Assembly: GCA_958510825.1 (NCBI GenBank)
Contig: OY294046.1
Coordinates: forward strand, 52,291,664 to 52,355,663
Source: Brachypterus glaber
Taxonomy: Eukaryota > Arthropoda > Insecta > Coleoptera > Kateretidae
Reading direction: 5' to 3'
DNA length: 64,000 nucleotides
Below, piece after piece: positions 47,211 through 60,084 of the stretch (its first letter is position 1; each line of letters begins with the position of its first letter). The position numbers and the translations under genes were made by a program. Below the pieces are notes generated by a model. That model did no database searches. It was not told the DNA's origin and was given only the letters and a program-made list of their open reading frames with translations.

Positions 47211-50200
47211 CTAGAATCTTTGTTGGTATTTTGGTTGTGTGTATTGTGGTTCTTGTGGTTGGTATTGGGGTTGGGGATGAGCCGCGATGTATTCCAAAGA
47301 TCTTAGGATGGCAGCTGGGATTGCTGGAGCTTGGGGAATGTGGGTTCCAGTGGGTTGGAAACCATTTTCATCAGCTACGTATTGGATTTGGACTTGTTCA
47401 CCTTCGGGGGAGGTGTAAGAGTATGATCCTTGAGCGCTTTTGATAGCTTGTTCTGGGCCTTGAGCTTTTACTGAACCTTGTTCTTGGGCGGCGATACCGT
47501 TTTCTGTTTCATAACTAGAAAAAAATATACAGGGGGCTTCATTAAAAAAAATAATTTAACTTATTTAAAACGTTATGAAATAGGAAGTTGTGTGAATAGG
47601 CAACCATTAATACACCTGCGTGTTGCATAATTTATTAATGTTTGAAAGTCTGTATCTCTAAAACATTATATTCTAGCAAAAACTGTATATAACATTTTTT
47701 GTAGGGATTAAAAAGAGCTTTTATTTAAAATATAAATTTTTGAAATCTGTTTGTAAATTATTGAGTTATGCCAAAAAATCCTTTTACTGCTTTAAAAGCT
47801 AATATCTCGAAAATAATGTATTTTAAGAAAAAGTTGCTTATATCATTTATCAATTATATTGAGAAATCTTTCATATAAGTTCTAAGTTAATAAAATACAA
47901 TAATATTTAACTTAATTATAACCAAAAAAACGCTAAAAATAGGAGTTTTAGCCCATTTTTATCCCCTTACCCCCAATCGTTTACCCCCAAAATCTAATCA
48001 GCTCTTTGAAATATAATAATTCAAAAAACCGCTTGACGATATCTTTTTTAGAAATGGAGTTAGCGAGTTTACACCCAGAAAGACAGAGAGAGACATTTTT
48101 TTCACTGATTTCGACTCAGAAAGGTCTAAAGCTACGGTTTCCTCCAAAAGTTGCAGTCGCTGACGACTGCGACCGGGTAGCCGCGACCGAGCCGTTGAGA
48201 CATCTCCAATGTATTTTAAATATCCCTGTTTTCCTAGCTGCTGCCGAGTCGTTACTACTAACTACCGGTCGTCGTTCGTTTGGTCGCCGGTCGCTTGACC
48301 GCTCCGGGAGCAGACGCACGACTATTTAGTCACGAATTTAAGGGTGAAACAGGTGGTTTTGCTTTGTGACAAGTATCTTTCACTGTTTCACTCAATTAGA
48401 ATTGTTTGAAATCCCTCCACCTCTCTCAGACGAAACATCTCATCAACGTTTACCATTTTTTCTTAATGATGTAATGTTAATAAGAGGAGGAGATTGAAAA
48501 CAAAAAAACAGCTCTTTATAAAATGGCCAACTAACAGAATGGCGACTGGCGATTGGCGATACCGAGGAAAACAGGTAGGGCCGTAACGACCTGGTCGCGG
48601 CTACCCGGTAGCAGTCGTCAGCGACTACGATTGTTGGAGGAAACCGTAGCTTAAAACGTCGAGAAATATGAAAAAAACATGGTCATAGGTTTTGAATTTT
48701 TGGAGAAGATTTCAATACATCGCCACTCTTAGTAGTACTACCTACTACGCCATGCCACTACCTAGTATTGCCGACGTAAAAGGTTAAACTTTACAGTGTA
48801 AGTTTAAAGGGAAACATAAAATAGCATAGGTAGCTAAGTATACCCCTCTTTTATATAAAAGATTACTATAATAAAATGGATGATACAAATAATTAGTATC
48901 ATCCATTTTATTTATTATTTTTTTTTTTTTTTTGAAATATATGCTTCACTTAATAATATTTTAGAGTAAATCCTAGATGTAATATATCGTATTAACTACC
49001 ATGGCAACCTTGATCTTCAACCACAACTATCAAAATATCTTTAATACTATAAAATATGTAATATATTATTATAATAAAATAATTTAATCGTTTTATTAAT
49101 TATGTTCATAAATAATAAAATAATGTATGCTAATTTTTTTAAATCAATATCTAACAAGATGGTTTAAATGTTAAGGTTAAAAGTCTTTTCGGAAAAATAC
49201 CATCTTTTATTGGCTTTCAATATTTTGAAATTAAATGTGCAAAACTATAATTTTTTTACCATATTTTTGCTATAACTTTTCGCCGATAAGCAACTAGATT
49301 TTTATCTGTTAGTTTTAAGATCCAAAATCCGTCCACTGGTCTAGATGCCATTGGGTTTGATACAAAATTTTATTCTAAGATTTTTAGGGGATTGATTTAA
49401 GAGTATTTTCTTTTTACTTCTCTAGCCCCCTTAAATAACTTTTTTCTATTTTGCGACTCTTATAAGCTCATAATCACACGCATTTTGCGTGTTCTTATAG
49501 GCCCATAATAGGTCTCTACTTTTTTTTCTTTTGGGTTGGCAACAGACAAAAGACTATCTCTTGACTTTTGCCGTGCAATAGTGAACGTCGGTTTAAAGTT
49601 TAATTTTCTACAAAATTTTGTGTTTAGGCTATGTTTTACCGTGTTAAAATTGTGGCTTGGTTACTTGCAGTGGAAAAGAGAAGAAATGACTATAAAATAT
49701 ATCAAAATCATATTCGTTCTTAGAATTTTAAACATGGCGAAAACTGTAATGCCAATTCGAAACAAAAATCCCTAAATCAGTCATCAATTTAAATGTAAGT
49801 TTTTTAAAATTTTAGAGCAAAATAGAAAAAATTGTATAAAGCACTCGTTTCATAACACGTTTTTAGCCCAGTAGTACTTTAGAAAACTCACCGCAAGCTG
49901 CTCTTTTTCTAAACTTGTACTCGTGCGCTAAAAAGGTATGTTATGAAACTAGTACTTTAATATACTAATTCAAAAGAGGGAGACTTATGAATAACAATTT
50001 TGAGTTATGTTTCTAGATTTTGTTTTGACAAGCGCCCCAAATAAACTCCAGCTGACTATAAAAATAAGAATGAAATTTAAAATTTCAAATTACTAGAAAA
50101 TAGTAGGCTTTTCTACGGCCATGTACGGTACCATTTTAACCCACAGAAGTCTGCGGTCCTTAAATTTAACAAAATTAAAAATGATAGAAGTTTATTAGTT

Positions 50201-52460
50201 TACTGTTCAAAAAAATCTATTCCGGAGGAGGCGGAATTTAAGCTACTGACACTGTTTTAGATGAAAATATTTCATGGGACATGTATACTAGTTATGTAGC
50301 TAGAAAATTAAATAGTTGTAATTATGCTTTACTTAATTTAAGTAGCAACGTTTTAATAAATATTTTGTTAACTTATTATAATGCGAGCATAAAGTCTCAC
50401 ATGGAATACGGCCTTATCATTTGGGGGGGCTCGATACATGTACACAGACTTTTAACCTCGCTTTTAACTATACAGAACACTGTGTGGAGTAAAAAGGAGA
50501 TGCCACTGTAACCCTCTATTTATTAAAAATAAAATAATGACTATATTTTTACTTTACTTTTACAATTTAATAATTTTTGTTGCTCAAAACAAATCTAAGT
50601 TCATTTCAAATGGTGATTTAAACTCTATAGCTACTAGAAACTCCTACTTGTTAAGTATCCCTGGACAACGCTCGGCGAAGTTTGAAAAAACTAGTAGGTA
50701 TATAGGCATAAAAGCTTATAACAAGTTACCTAAAGAATGTATGAATATAAATAGAAAACAGTTAAAAGTGAAATTTAAACATTTTTTCTTGCAAAATCCG
50801 TTTTACTCCATACAGGAATTTCTAAACTGTGACATAAATATAGATATAAACTAGTTCAAAATTAGGTATGATTAAAATTATAATATTGACGAATGCTTGT
50901 AATTTTTTGTAAAAAATTTAAGGAGCATAATAAATGATGTTTAATGTTTAATGTTTAAAATTATGTTTCCATTTAAATTGTATTATAAACTTACAAGCCC
51001 ACGCATTTTGCATGTGATTATGGGCTCATAACGAGACAACAATACTAACATCGCTTATTTTTTTTTGTACTAATAAATTAATGCCAAAAATTACAGATTA
51101 TTACAGCTTTGCCAATTTTTCTTATCAGAATTTCCCCAAGTGCATATTTTAGACTTTTTTCGTAAAAACCAAATAGAAAAAATAGTATAAAATACTTGTT
51201 TAATTATACTACTGGCACACCTGTCCATTAAGAAGTCGCCTCAAGCGGCTCGTTTTTTAAACGGACGCGTGAGCAAATCACGTCTATAATGAAACTATTA
51301 TTTTAATAACTTTTTCCGTATGTTTATTTTCTACTTACGCCCATTGGTATGATCCTTCTGGCGATATTTCGTTTTCTTGACGGAGGATGGCGACTTGTTG
51401 ACCGTTGTGAGCAACAACGGGTTGGTAAGTTCTGGCTTGTAATGGACGTACCAAGTGGGACACATCAGCAACAGCTACGGCTACAAGAGCGGCTACAAAT
51501 ACCTTTAAATAAAACAAAAAACAAGCCGTTAAGATATGTAATGCTACTCATTCTATTATAAATTACACTAATAAAAAGGATTTATTTGGATATGGCCAAT
51601 TACATTATTTGGTTGTGAGTAACAAATTTTATTTGAGTCAAATAAATATTTAGTTCATGTAAACAAATATTTTAATTTCTAAATGATTTATTAATAGTAA
51701 GTAAATAGTTTATTTGACAAAAATTAAATTTATTTGTCACAGCTAAATAATTCAATTGGCCATATCCAACCAAATATTTTATTTTATTTTTTTTGCAAAA
51801 CAAGAACCTGTTAAAAAAAATTACAAAAAAAGAAAAAAAACTGAAAATAAAATTATGTTAAAAAATATCTGTCTATATAGGATGAACGAGAAATCCATAA
51901 ACAATCAGAATTTTTTTTTAGAAAAATATTAGATTAAAAAGAGATATCCATACGTTTAAAACATAATAACCCCCAAAGACCCTTTGGAGATCCCCTATCC
52001 AGGTACAATCCCCGCTGAGATATTTATATAAACAAGCTGTAGTAGAACTCATAGGTTTCAAGGATCAAAAGCTATGGCGATACACCATTCGTGTACAGAG
52101 CCTTTTGCAACGGAAGGAAAAGTTTTTTTTTTATTCTGGTTGAACTATATTTTAGGTAGATTGCAAAAGTGTATCTTTAGGAGAAATCAAAAATTTATAA
52201 TCAGGAATGTCTAATGAAGAATAAAAATTCCACATCAAATACCTAAGGTTTATTATTATTCTCCACGCAGCTGCACAGTAAGTTTTAATTTGGACCAAAA
52301 AAAAAAAAAAATCTTACCCAAAATGAAAATCTTTTTTACCAGACCAAAACCAAAAAATTTATAGGAGCCACTTAAAAATTAGAAATATCTCAAATTATTA
52401 CTTTAAGTAACTTTAAGTACTTACTAATAGTAGGTACTTATTACTTACCAGTTTCATCAT
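47211..52460 (-). CDS. RR-1 cuticular protein gene 7, large intron 2
   Basis: Exons on the minus strand are 52460-52449, 51502-51339 and 47514-47211, giving 159 aa with introns of 946 and 3824 bases. The signal peptide is [16 protein letters not shown]; the mature part starts DVSHLVRPL, like DVSHLFKPS of genes 5 and 6. The linker is short. [16 protein letters not shown] ends exon 2, with Trp in place of the usual Tyr. Exon 3 has YTSPEGE and [12 protein letters not shown], then QPQYQPQ repeats and a KYQQRF end. A first in-frame Met seen just before exon 2 is intronic; the GT after CTG at 52449 marks the true micro-exon. Intron 2 is about ten times longer than in other cluster members and is filled with repeats. 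No clear AATAAA was found downstream. Confidence 0.92.
48125..48652. mobile_element. GC-rich foldback element in intron 2 of CPR gene 7
   Basis: AAGCTACGGTTTCCTCC and GTCGCTGACGACTGCGACCG at the left return inverted at 48585-48652, giving arms of about 65 bases. It is clearly richer in G+C than its surroundings. The 107-codon plus-strand ORF across it shows no domain and ends inside it; probably not a gene. Confidence 0.72.
49440..49985 (-). repeat. Dispersed repeat family A, copy 2
   Basis: Inverted match to 23154-23650, sharing CACGCATTTTGCGTGTTCTTA and GGGTTGGCAACAGAC. It lies in intron 2 of CPR gene 7. Its 79-codon ORF is not supported. A diverged copy follows at 50985-51300, with CCCACGCATTTTGCATGTG. 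Confidence 0.75.
50120..50853 (+). pseudogene. LINE ORF2 C-terminal fragment, frameshifted
   Basis: Pieces in at least two frames resemble the end of a non-LTR retrotransposon polymerase. The first (50281-50511) has [34 protein letters not shown] and GGS. The second (50537-50854) has PLFIKN just before it, then [20 protein letters not shown] and a Phe/Lys-rich end. The catalytic palm is absent, so this is a 5'-truncated dead copy, antisense to CPR gene 7 and inside its intron 2. A Jockey/CR1-like family is likely. Confidence 0.8.
51584..51772. mobile_element. Hairpin MITE in intron 1 of CPR gene 7
   Basis: TTGGATATGGCCAATT and AATTGGCCATATCCAA form perfect ends, and inner arms (TTATTTGAGTCAAATAAA and TTTATTTGACAAAAA) pair as well. 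About 190 bases. Confidence 0.8.
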
Positions 52461-52518
52461 TTTGCTTGTTTGTTGCTGAAGAACAGACTTAAAATAATTA
52501 ATTGATCAACAAAATCAG

Positions 52519-52527
52519 TTATATATA
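52519..52527 (-). promoter_or_regulatory. TATA box of CPR gene 7
   Basis: TATATATAA on the minus strand, about 59 bases before the start codon, matching the spacing in genes 4-6. Confidence 0.65.
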
Positions 52528-52529
52528 CT

Positions 52530-54464
52530 CAAATGCATCAGGTTAGTTGCATCTCTATCTAACATACACATACCTACAATTTAAGAAGAATCTCCTTTCT
52601 TTCATTTATTCTTTTGTTAATTTTTATGTTGTTAACATTTAAAATGTAGATATGTTTTAATTATATTTATGGTTTATATTATGCATCAAAGTGGTATTTT
52701 AGATTTCAAGTTTAAAATTTTTAGGGTTACTTAGATTTTGTAGTGAGCACTGAAAACAAACAGAGGTTAGGGGTGTATGTAGGCTACATAGTAAAGGCCT
52801 GCCCTGGGCGACCATTTATAATGGGGGCAAATCCGGGAGTAGTTTAAAGTTATTTTATTTATTTTTCTTACTTATTTTTGCTATTTTTGTTATTTTTGCT
52901 ATTTTTGTTTTTTAGTTATTTTAGTTATTTTAGTTATCAATATTTCTGACAGGGGACCTTTTTTAGTCGTAATTATTAAAACTTTTTTACATGTTAAATA
53001 TGAATCTACTTTCTTTTCATATTCTTTTGTTAATTTTTACTGTTTTTAACATTTAAAATGTAAATATGTTTTAATTATATGTATAGTTTATATTATGTAT
53101 GAAATTTTTGGTAAATTTTAAAATTTTAGGGTTAATTTGATTTATTATTGAGCATTGAAAACAAATAGAAATTAGGGGGTGTATGCAGGGGGCCTTAACA
53201 GCACAGTGGGAATTTTTAAGGTTTTTTATTCAAAAATTCCAGAAGACGAACAATTTTGATCAATCTTCTTCTTCTTTTTTCTGGGAAAAAAATTAGGGTT
53301 TTTGAGGTTGCTAAAAAATAATAATTTAAAATGCGGCATCCAATATGGCGTCGAGATTTTAATATTTTCAATATTGTTTGCTGAAAATTAGTGCAACCAA
53401 ATCCCATGTTAAAAATTGAAGATTAAAATGACTGACTCTATATTGGATACGCCATTTTAAATTTATTTTTTTTTGCAACCTTAAAAACCCTAAATATTCT
53501 TCTCTGAAATAAATGAAAAAATTTTAATCTGACAACTTAACCTCCCAGCACTCAATTGTTATGCCTCAAATCCAATTTTTAGCAGTAGATTATGAAAGTA
53601 CAAGTCTTAATAAGTTCTTAAAATAAAAAAAAATAGGAAGATCGATTCAAAATTGACCGTCTCCTGGAATTTTAAAATTAAAAAAACTTGAAAATTCCCA
53701 CTGTGGACCGTTTTTATGAAGAAAATGCGAAAGCAGTTTTATTTAGTTATCTTATTAAAAAGGTCTCAAAAATTTCAACTAAAAAATGCACAATAGAATA
53801 ATTTTAATACTACAGAGAGATTCTACATTAAAAACTATAAAAAAAAAACTTCCCATAGACCAATATACACAAATCGCTTTTAAGGGAGCTAAGGTCCCTT
53901 AAAAAGTGTTACTCTTTAGGGGGCTGTAGTAATCTTAAAACTGATTTTCGAACCCCTGCAGTATTGAATTTTTATTGGTGCATTTTTTAGTTTCTATTTG
54001 TTATGCTCAGAATGCGAAATTGCCTTTTTAATTTCAATTTTCTCGATAACGGTTGGCTCTACCGTATTACATGAAGAGTATCTTTTTTATGTATTTTTAG
54101 TTAAAGATTAATATTTTATTAAGAAAATTTCAAAAAAATCTACGGATAAAAAAGTTTGGGGCAAAAAATTGACATCAACCCCATTTCGCACGTCCCTGGT
54201 TGAAATTACTAAATAAAAATTACACGAAATGACAGTCTTTATAAATGCTAAGGCATGTGCAAAAATTCGATACTGTAGTTTATAGGGTTCCAAAAATATT
54301 AAATAAAAAGTACTTTTTAGATGTACCCTTAGGAGGGTCGTAACTCCCTTAGGGCTCATTTCAAGACCTACCTTTATGAGAATTTTTTTTCATATTTAAA
54401 TTTCTCGAACTTATTTCTGAATAATCCTGTATAAGTTTATTTTTATATCATATAATATACTTCA
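52530..54464. other. Intergenic, direct repeat and weak foldback
   Basis: Bases 52610-52790 and 53020-53195 are direct copies (TTCTTTTGTTAATTTTTA, ATGTTTTAATTATAT, GGGGTGTATG). Between them is a TTTTTGCTATTTTTGTTA microsatellite. Bases 53700-54435 have weak inverted similarity (AAGGGAGCT and AACTCCCTT). No gene seen. Confidence 0.55.
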
Positions 54465-55169
54465 TACTTCTGCTCAAAAATATCGGCCCACCTAAAAAAA
54501 TACACATTTTCAAATGCTAATAACTCCAAAACTATTCAATAGATTTATTTGACCTTTTTTTTATTTTAAAGCTTGAACTTTTAGCTCTTAATTACTGGAA
54601 TAAAAATTATCAAAAATCTTTTTTTAAACCGGCAGCAATGAAAATTACACAGCTATGTTTTTTTACTGCTTCTTTCGATATGCGCACGGTTTGCCACTGC
54701 ATATTTTTTTACAATTTAATTAATTGATTTTATAGGCCAATTAAATGGGAGTAATTTCTTTTTTAACTTTTTAATTTTCCTTTTCTCGTTTAGGAGATAT
54801 ACGGTTTTTTCTAAAAATAAACATTTTTGCAAATAACAAAAAAACTACACAGTGGATTTAATTGATTTATTTTTTAATTTGAAGCTTAAGTCCTTAACTT
54901 TTGTTTATTTAATTTAAGTTTCTGGTGCAAACATGTTTAAACTGGGTTTACATTGCTTAAATAGTCATGTTTTTTTACCCAATCTTTTTTGATGCAATTT
55001 AACCACAAACTCAAATGTTTCCATAAGTTTTAAAACTTATTCTAAAAGCCACACTTATTGTGACTGATTCCTTCTTTTATTTTTTATCATAAGTCTTCTC
55101 ATTTAGGAGAAATTAAAGTTTTTCGGAAAAAGTGACTTTTTAATCAGTGGGCTAGTGCCACCCCTGTAA

Positions 55170-56084
55170 AACTGTATATGACGGAAAAGCGTCGATAGAA
55201 TATAAAGATCTATTGCACTTCTATAACTTTAGCTTAAATAAATACATTTAATTAACACGTTTTCTGCGTTAGCAACTTTTTGGTTCCCAGCTCAGACTGC
55301 GTTTTGAGGCATATATGTCGAACGAACTTTGCACAGACTGTTTAAATCTCTAATGGTACTCCAAAAAAAAGTTCTAACGTCTTTTTAAGGACTTTTTGCT
55401 TTTTAATTTTTTTTAAACAAAATATTTTATCAAATAAAATAACAATAAACAAATTTTAAATTTTATTAAAATTATTTAATAACAATTATAAACACAAAAA
55501 AACGTATTAGACGTGTATGTTTTTTTACAACAATGCTGTTTTTCGTTATTATTAGTTACATTACATTATGGTCAATAAAACATTCAATTTAATTTAACAA
55601 AACACTAAAACTAACCAACATTACACGGTTGAGGCTAGGTTATCAATGTGTATACACTATAGTTAAAATTTATCTACATAAATATTATAGACGTTATAGT
55701 CATATTTCCCAATGTTTTTCATACAGAATTAGGTTTTAAAAATGGTTTGAGGCAGCTGTATATCCCATGCCTGGCAGCATTTACTCCTATTCTTTTCAAA
55801 ATAATAATTCCATTCCTTTTTTGTACATTTTCCAATTTTTTTTTCACAAATATTCCATACCGTAATTTAACACAACAATAGTTCAGAACCACACAATTAT
55901 AGTCCAGCCACATATATTCCATAAGCAGTTTATTTTAAAAAATATGTATTATTTTTTCATCAAATTTGTTCCTATTTACCAGCACTTATTTCCAAGCCAC
56001 CCATGAGGTAAAGTGATTAGCTCGTTTTTTTTATACTGGTTTCCCCATTAGGCCTAATCCACAAAAAACTTGCAAACTCAATAA
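55170..56084. other. Non-coding interior of the Tc1-like element
   Basis: AT-rich, with no supported ORF. The minus-strand 67-codon ORF at 55719-55922 has no recognisable feature. Confidence 0.6.
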
Positions 56085-56240
56085 GAATAATACAGAACAC
56101 AATAACAGAATACTCAATAACAGAACACAATAACAGAATGCTCAATAACAACCATACAGAACACAATAAAAGAATACTCAATAACAAAACACAATTAGAG
56201 AATACACAATAACAGAATACTCAATAACAATAATACAGGA
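56085..56240 (+). repeat. Minisatellite of CAATAACAGAATACT units
   Basis: About ten short imperfect units (CAATAACAGAATACT, CAATAACAGAACA) between the element's non-coding interior and a hairpin. Confidence 0.85.
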
Positions 56241-56423
56241 CACAAAATTTTGAAAAATGTGTTTTTAGTGTAATTACTGCTCGTATTGAGATCTACTGAT
56301 CTGTATAACTGGCATATTACATGAAACTATGCTATAGTTATATGTAATATGCCAGTTATACAGGTCGGTAGATCCTAATAAGAGCCGTAATTACACTAAA
56401 AACACATTTTTCAAAATTTTGTG
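56241..56423. mobile_element. Palindromic hairpin inside the transposon
   Basis: CACAAAATTTTGAAAAATGT at the left returns inverted at 56404-56423, with most of the intervening arms matched. It sits about 40 bases past the transposase stop codon. It may be a nested MITE; no clear target duplication was found. Confidence 0.75.
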
Positions 56424-56462
56424 TTATAACACTGTTCTGTAACGGGTGCGATATGTCTAATA

Positions 56463-57507
56463 TTAATATCTGGTATTTCCCCCCCTAGCCCTAAGTACAT
56501 CCTGTACTCTATTACTCATAGAGAGAATTAAGTTTCTTATAGTATTCTGAGGTATATTTTCCCATTCTTCCTCGACTGGTATAATTAGTTCTGGAATTGT
56601 CGCTGGCGCTGGGTTCCTTGATCGAATTCTTCTTTTTAACTCATCCCAGAGATGTTCGATTGGGTTAAGATCGGGGCTATTAGCTGGCCACTCTTTTACG
56701 TCGATACCGACATCTCTTAAGTATCGTCTGACATTTGCTGCAGTATGCGGCTTTGCATTGTCTTGCATGTAAATAAAGTCATCGCCTATAAATCCGGCGT
56801 AAGGTACGACGTGCTCTTCCAAAATTTCTTCGACATACCTTTCCGCTGTAAGACAGACTTCGCCTTTGCCGTCCACGTTCTTCCCTTATAATAAAAACGG
56901 GTTCAGTTTTAGCTTCCAATGATATACCTCCCCATATCATGCACGATCCACCACCATAACTAACTTTTTCTGCAATGCAGGCCTGTGCATAACGTTCTCC
57001 AGGACGTCGGTAGACACGCTGTCTTGCATCATTCCCAAATAGACATATCCTGGTTTCATCAGAAAACATAACCTTTGCCCATTGGTTTCTGTCCCAGTTT
57101 AAATGTCTTCTTGCAAACTGCAGCCTGGCACGACGATGGTTAGCAGTGAGTTTAGGTCCAGTTGCGGCCTCATAAGAGCAAAGGTTTCTTTCAAAAAGCC
57201 TTCGACCAATAGTGGACCTACTTACTGCTACACCTCTTGTTTCTTGAAGCCGTGATCTCAAATTTACTGAATTTAGACGACGATTCCGCAGGGAATTAAG
57301 CTCGATAAATCGGTCATCCCGAGCGGACGTGCACCTATGTCTGCCAGCTCCTTGGCGTCGACTAAAGGAACCGGTCTCCTCAAAACGTTGGAATACTCTT
57401 CTTACCGCTGCTCTCGTAATATTTAACTGTTGAGCAACATAACGCTGACTGTGCCCTTCTTGTAGCAGAGCTACAGCTTGGGCAGCTACTTCCGGACTTG
57501 TTTCCAT
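56463..57507 (-). pseudogene. Tc1-like DD34E transposase, one frameshift
   Basis: Starts METSPEVAAQAVALLQEGHS at 57507. A helix-turn-helix lies at about residues 20-45 (SQRYVAQQLNITRAAVRRVF). The DDE triad is visible: D in MFSDETRI, D in YMQDNAKPH, and E in LNPIEHLW, with 34 residues between the last two. The frame shifts once near 56878-56883, after VFIIRE and before VDGKGE; the span of 1045 bases equals 348 codons plus one base, fitting a single-base indel. Both parts otherwise lack stops. The C-terminal part ends GGNTRY. A family transposase cuts and pastes DNA at TA sites; this copy should be inactive unless the frameshift is a sequencing error. Confidence 0.92.
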
Positions 57508-58290
57508 TTAAATAATACAATTAAATAAAATTTTAACGAGTTAAAAAAGTATTGTCACATAAGTGACAAGTCTTGTCAATCATAAAAAAGTTAGTTACAG
57601 GGGTGGCACTAGCCCACCACTTAAAAAGTCCTTATTTACCAAAAAAACATAATTTCTCCTAAATGACTTATGATAAAAAATAAAAGACGGAATCAGTCAC
57701 AATAAGTGTGGCTATTAGAATAAGTTTTAAAACTTATGGAAAGATTTGAGTTTGTGTTTGAATTGCAACAAAAAAGATCGAGTAAAAAAAACATGACTAT
57801 TTAAGCAATGTAAACTCAGTTTAAACATGTTTCCAACAGAAACCTAAATTAAATAAATAAAAATTTACGATTTAAGCTTCAAATTAAAAAAAAAATCAAT
57901 TAAATCCATTGCGTAGTTTTTTTGTTACTTGCAAAAATGTAAATTTTTAGAAAAAACCTTATATCTCCTAAACTAGAAAAGGAAAATTAAAAAATTTAAA
58001 AAGAGATTACTTCCATTTAATTAGGCTATAAAATCAATTAATTAAATTGTAAAAAAATATGCAGTGGCGAACCATGCGCATATCGAAAGGTGCAGTAAAA
58101 AAACATAGCTGTGCACTTTTCATTGCTGCCGGTATAAAAAAAGATGTTTGATAATTTTCCAGTAAGTAAGAGCTAAAAGTTCAAGCTTCAAAATAAAAAA
58201 AAGATCGAATAAATCCATTAAATAGTTTTGGAGATATTTGCATTCAAAAATGTGTATTTTTTTAGGTGGGCCGATATTTTTGAGCAGAAG

Positions 58291-60083
58291 TAGATAAAAA
58301 AATAGATGTTATATTACGTATTTAATTTTTAAGTAATTTTTTTAATTAAAAAATTAGGATTCAAACAGATTAAAAATAAAAACTGTTTGAATTTGTTTTA
58401 TTTTTATATCATATAATAAATAAAAAACATAGATGTTATATTACGTATTTAATTTTTAAGTAAATTACCCTATAAAAAAATTAGGATTCAAACGGATTGA
58501 AAATAAAAAACTGTTTGAATTTTTTTTAATCCGTTTTTGGAATCGCATTTGCGAAATAAAACGGATTAAAAATATTTTATTTTTTATCTGTTTGAATATG
58601 AATTAATCGCAAAAAAAAAACGGATTCAAACATGTTCAAACAGTTAGATATGTGAAATTGGAAGGTCTTAGCATATGTTGAGACATTTATGCTATACGTA
58701 AGTACTTATAGCATACAAAATTGCCGAGTCCTTGGTCTAAAGAAGCCCGGCAAAGCAAATCCAAATGGACAGGATCATTGAAAATCATATAATGTGTATA
58801 CAATTTCCTTTTGGTAATTTACTTAATATACTTTATCTATTATTCCATCAATCTATTTTTTAATCAACGTACAGAGTGATATTGGTAGGCTGACAGTTTC
58901 GGGCAGCTGGCCGAATCTAGAAATAGATGGCCCACAAGTCTAAATCAATCTAATGACTATATTCCTTTGGCGAATAAAGTCTAAAAACTTTTTCTAAATC
59001 AGCGTGCAGAGTTGAATCTTGGTACCGAAGAGGACCAGCAGCCCGAACTGTCAGTCTACCAATATCACTCTGTACGATGATTAGAAAATAGATTGATGGA
59101 ATAATAAATTAATATTTTTATAATTGTGTTTAAAATTAAAAATTTATACATTATCTAGATATACCTATATTGACTTTTTTGATGCGTAGCGTCGGTGAGA
59201 AGCAACTCAAAATTTTAATACGCATATGCAAATTAAAACGAATTAAATTAGATTTGCAAACAGTTGCTAATTAAAAATTAAATGCCGCATATTCAAATAG
59301 AAACTAATTAAATCGGATACGCATTTGCAAATAGTTGCTAATTGAAAAGGATTTTCCGCATTGAAACAAATTGAAACGGATTAATATTGATTATTTGAGG
59401 CAAATAAAAATAATTCTAACTAATTCAAACGGGTTAAAAATATTTTATTTTTAATCGGTTTGAATCTAAAAATTTTTTATAAGGTAGCTAAAAGGATTTT
59501 AAATGTTTCGCTTTGGAAGATTAAATTAAGTACCAATAAAGGGTAAGGAGAGTGATAACCGGCTTAGTTGTGTGGAAGTTAGGTTAAGTTAGAATTTTAA
59601 AAGTAACGTCAAAATTAGTAAGGTGGCTTAGTCCTCATGAGCTCAGTTGAATTAAAAGTAACTTTAAATATCTAATTCAGAAAAAAATATATCAATTTTA
59701 AATATTCAATTTTTTCAAGAAAAAAAAATAATAATTTAAAAATAGACTTGTATTATACAAGTTGTATAATATCAAAATTAAACCAAGGATAATTGCCGAT
59801 ATTTAAAAATATTGAAATAATTCTATTTGATGACATTTAAATTTTAAATTCTTCTTTAATTTATGTAAATAACATTTTTAACAAGCAGTAAATACCTATA
59901 TCGATAACTTATTTTTAAACTGTTGCCTTTCGAAATTAACTGAATTCAACAATTGTACTACTTTCAAGCTGTTGGGTTGTTTAATTAATTAATTAATTAA
60001 TTAATTTAATTTACAATTTGTTTAAGATAAAACAGTCTAGAACTGATATATTGTTTGTGGTGCCCAGTCAAAATTAAAAAAAA
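58291..60083. other. Intergenic, hairpin and repeated AAACGGATT motifs
   Basis: A hairpin at 58838-59106 has arms of about 65 bases (TACAGAGTGATATTGGTAGG and complement). AAACGGATTAAAAATA-type motifs recur at 58360-58630 and 59215-59465. TTAATTAA runs lie near 59985. No gene seen. Confidence 0.65.
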
Positions 60084-60084
60084 T

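Larger units (their letters stand above)
54467..58290. mobile_element. Tc1-like transposon with ~700-bp inverted repeats
   Basis: Starts CTTCTGCTCAAAAATATCGG, ends with its complement, and is flanked by TA (54465-54466, 58291-58292). The inverted repeats are 54467-55169 and 57595-58290, each ending inward at GTGCCACCCCTGTAA. They contain a roughly 90-base subterminal direct repeat (54497-54590 and 54817-54905). The interior holds the transposase on the minus strand, a minisatellite, and a hairpin. Total length is 3824 bases. Confidence 0.92.

Noticed and set aside
48006..48329. 107-codon ORF with an Arg/Ser-rich end
   Set aside because: It crosses the arm of a foldback element and its reverse strand is also open; no domain is visible.
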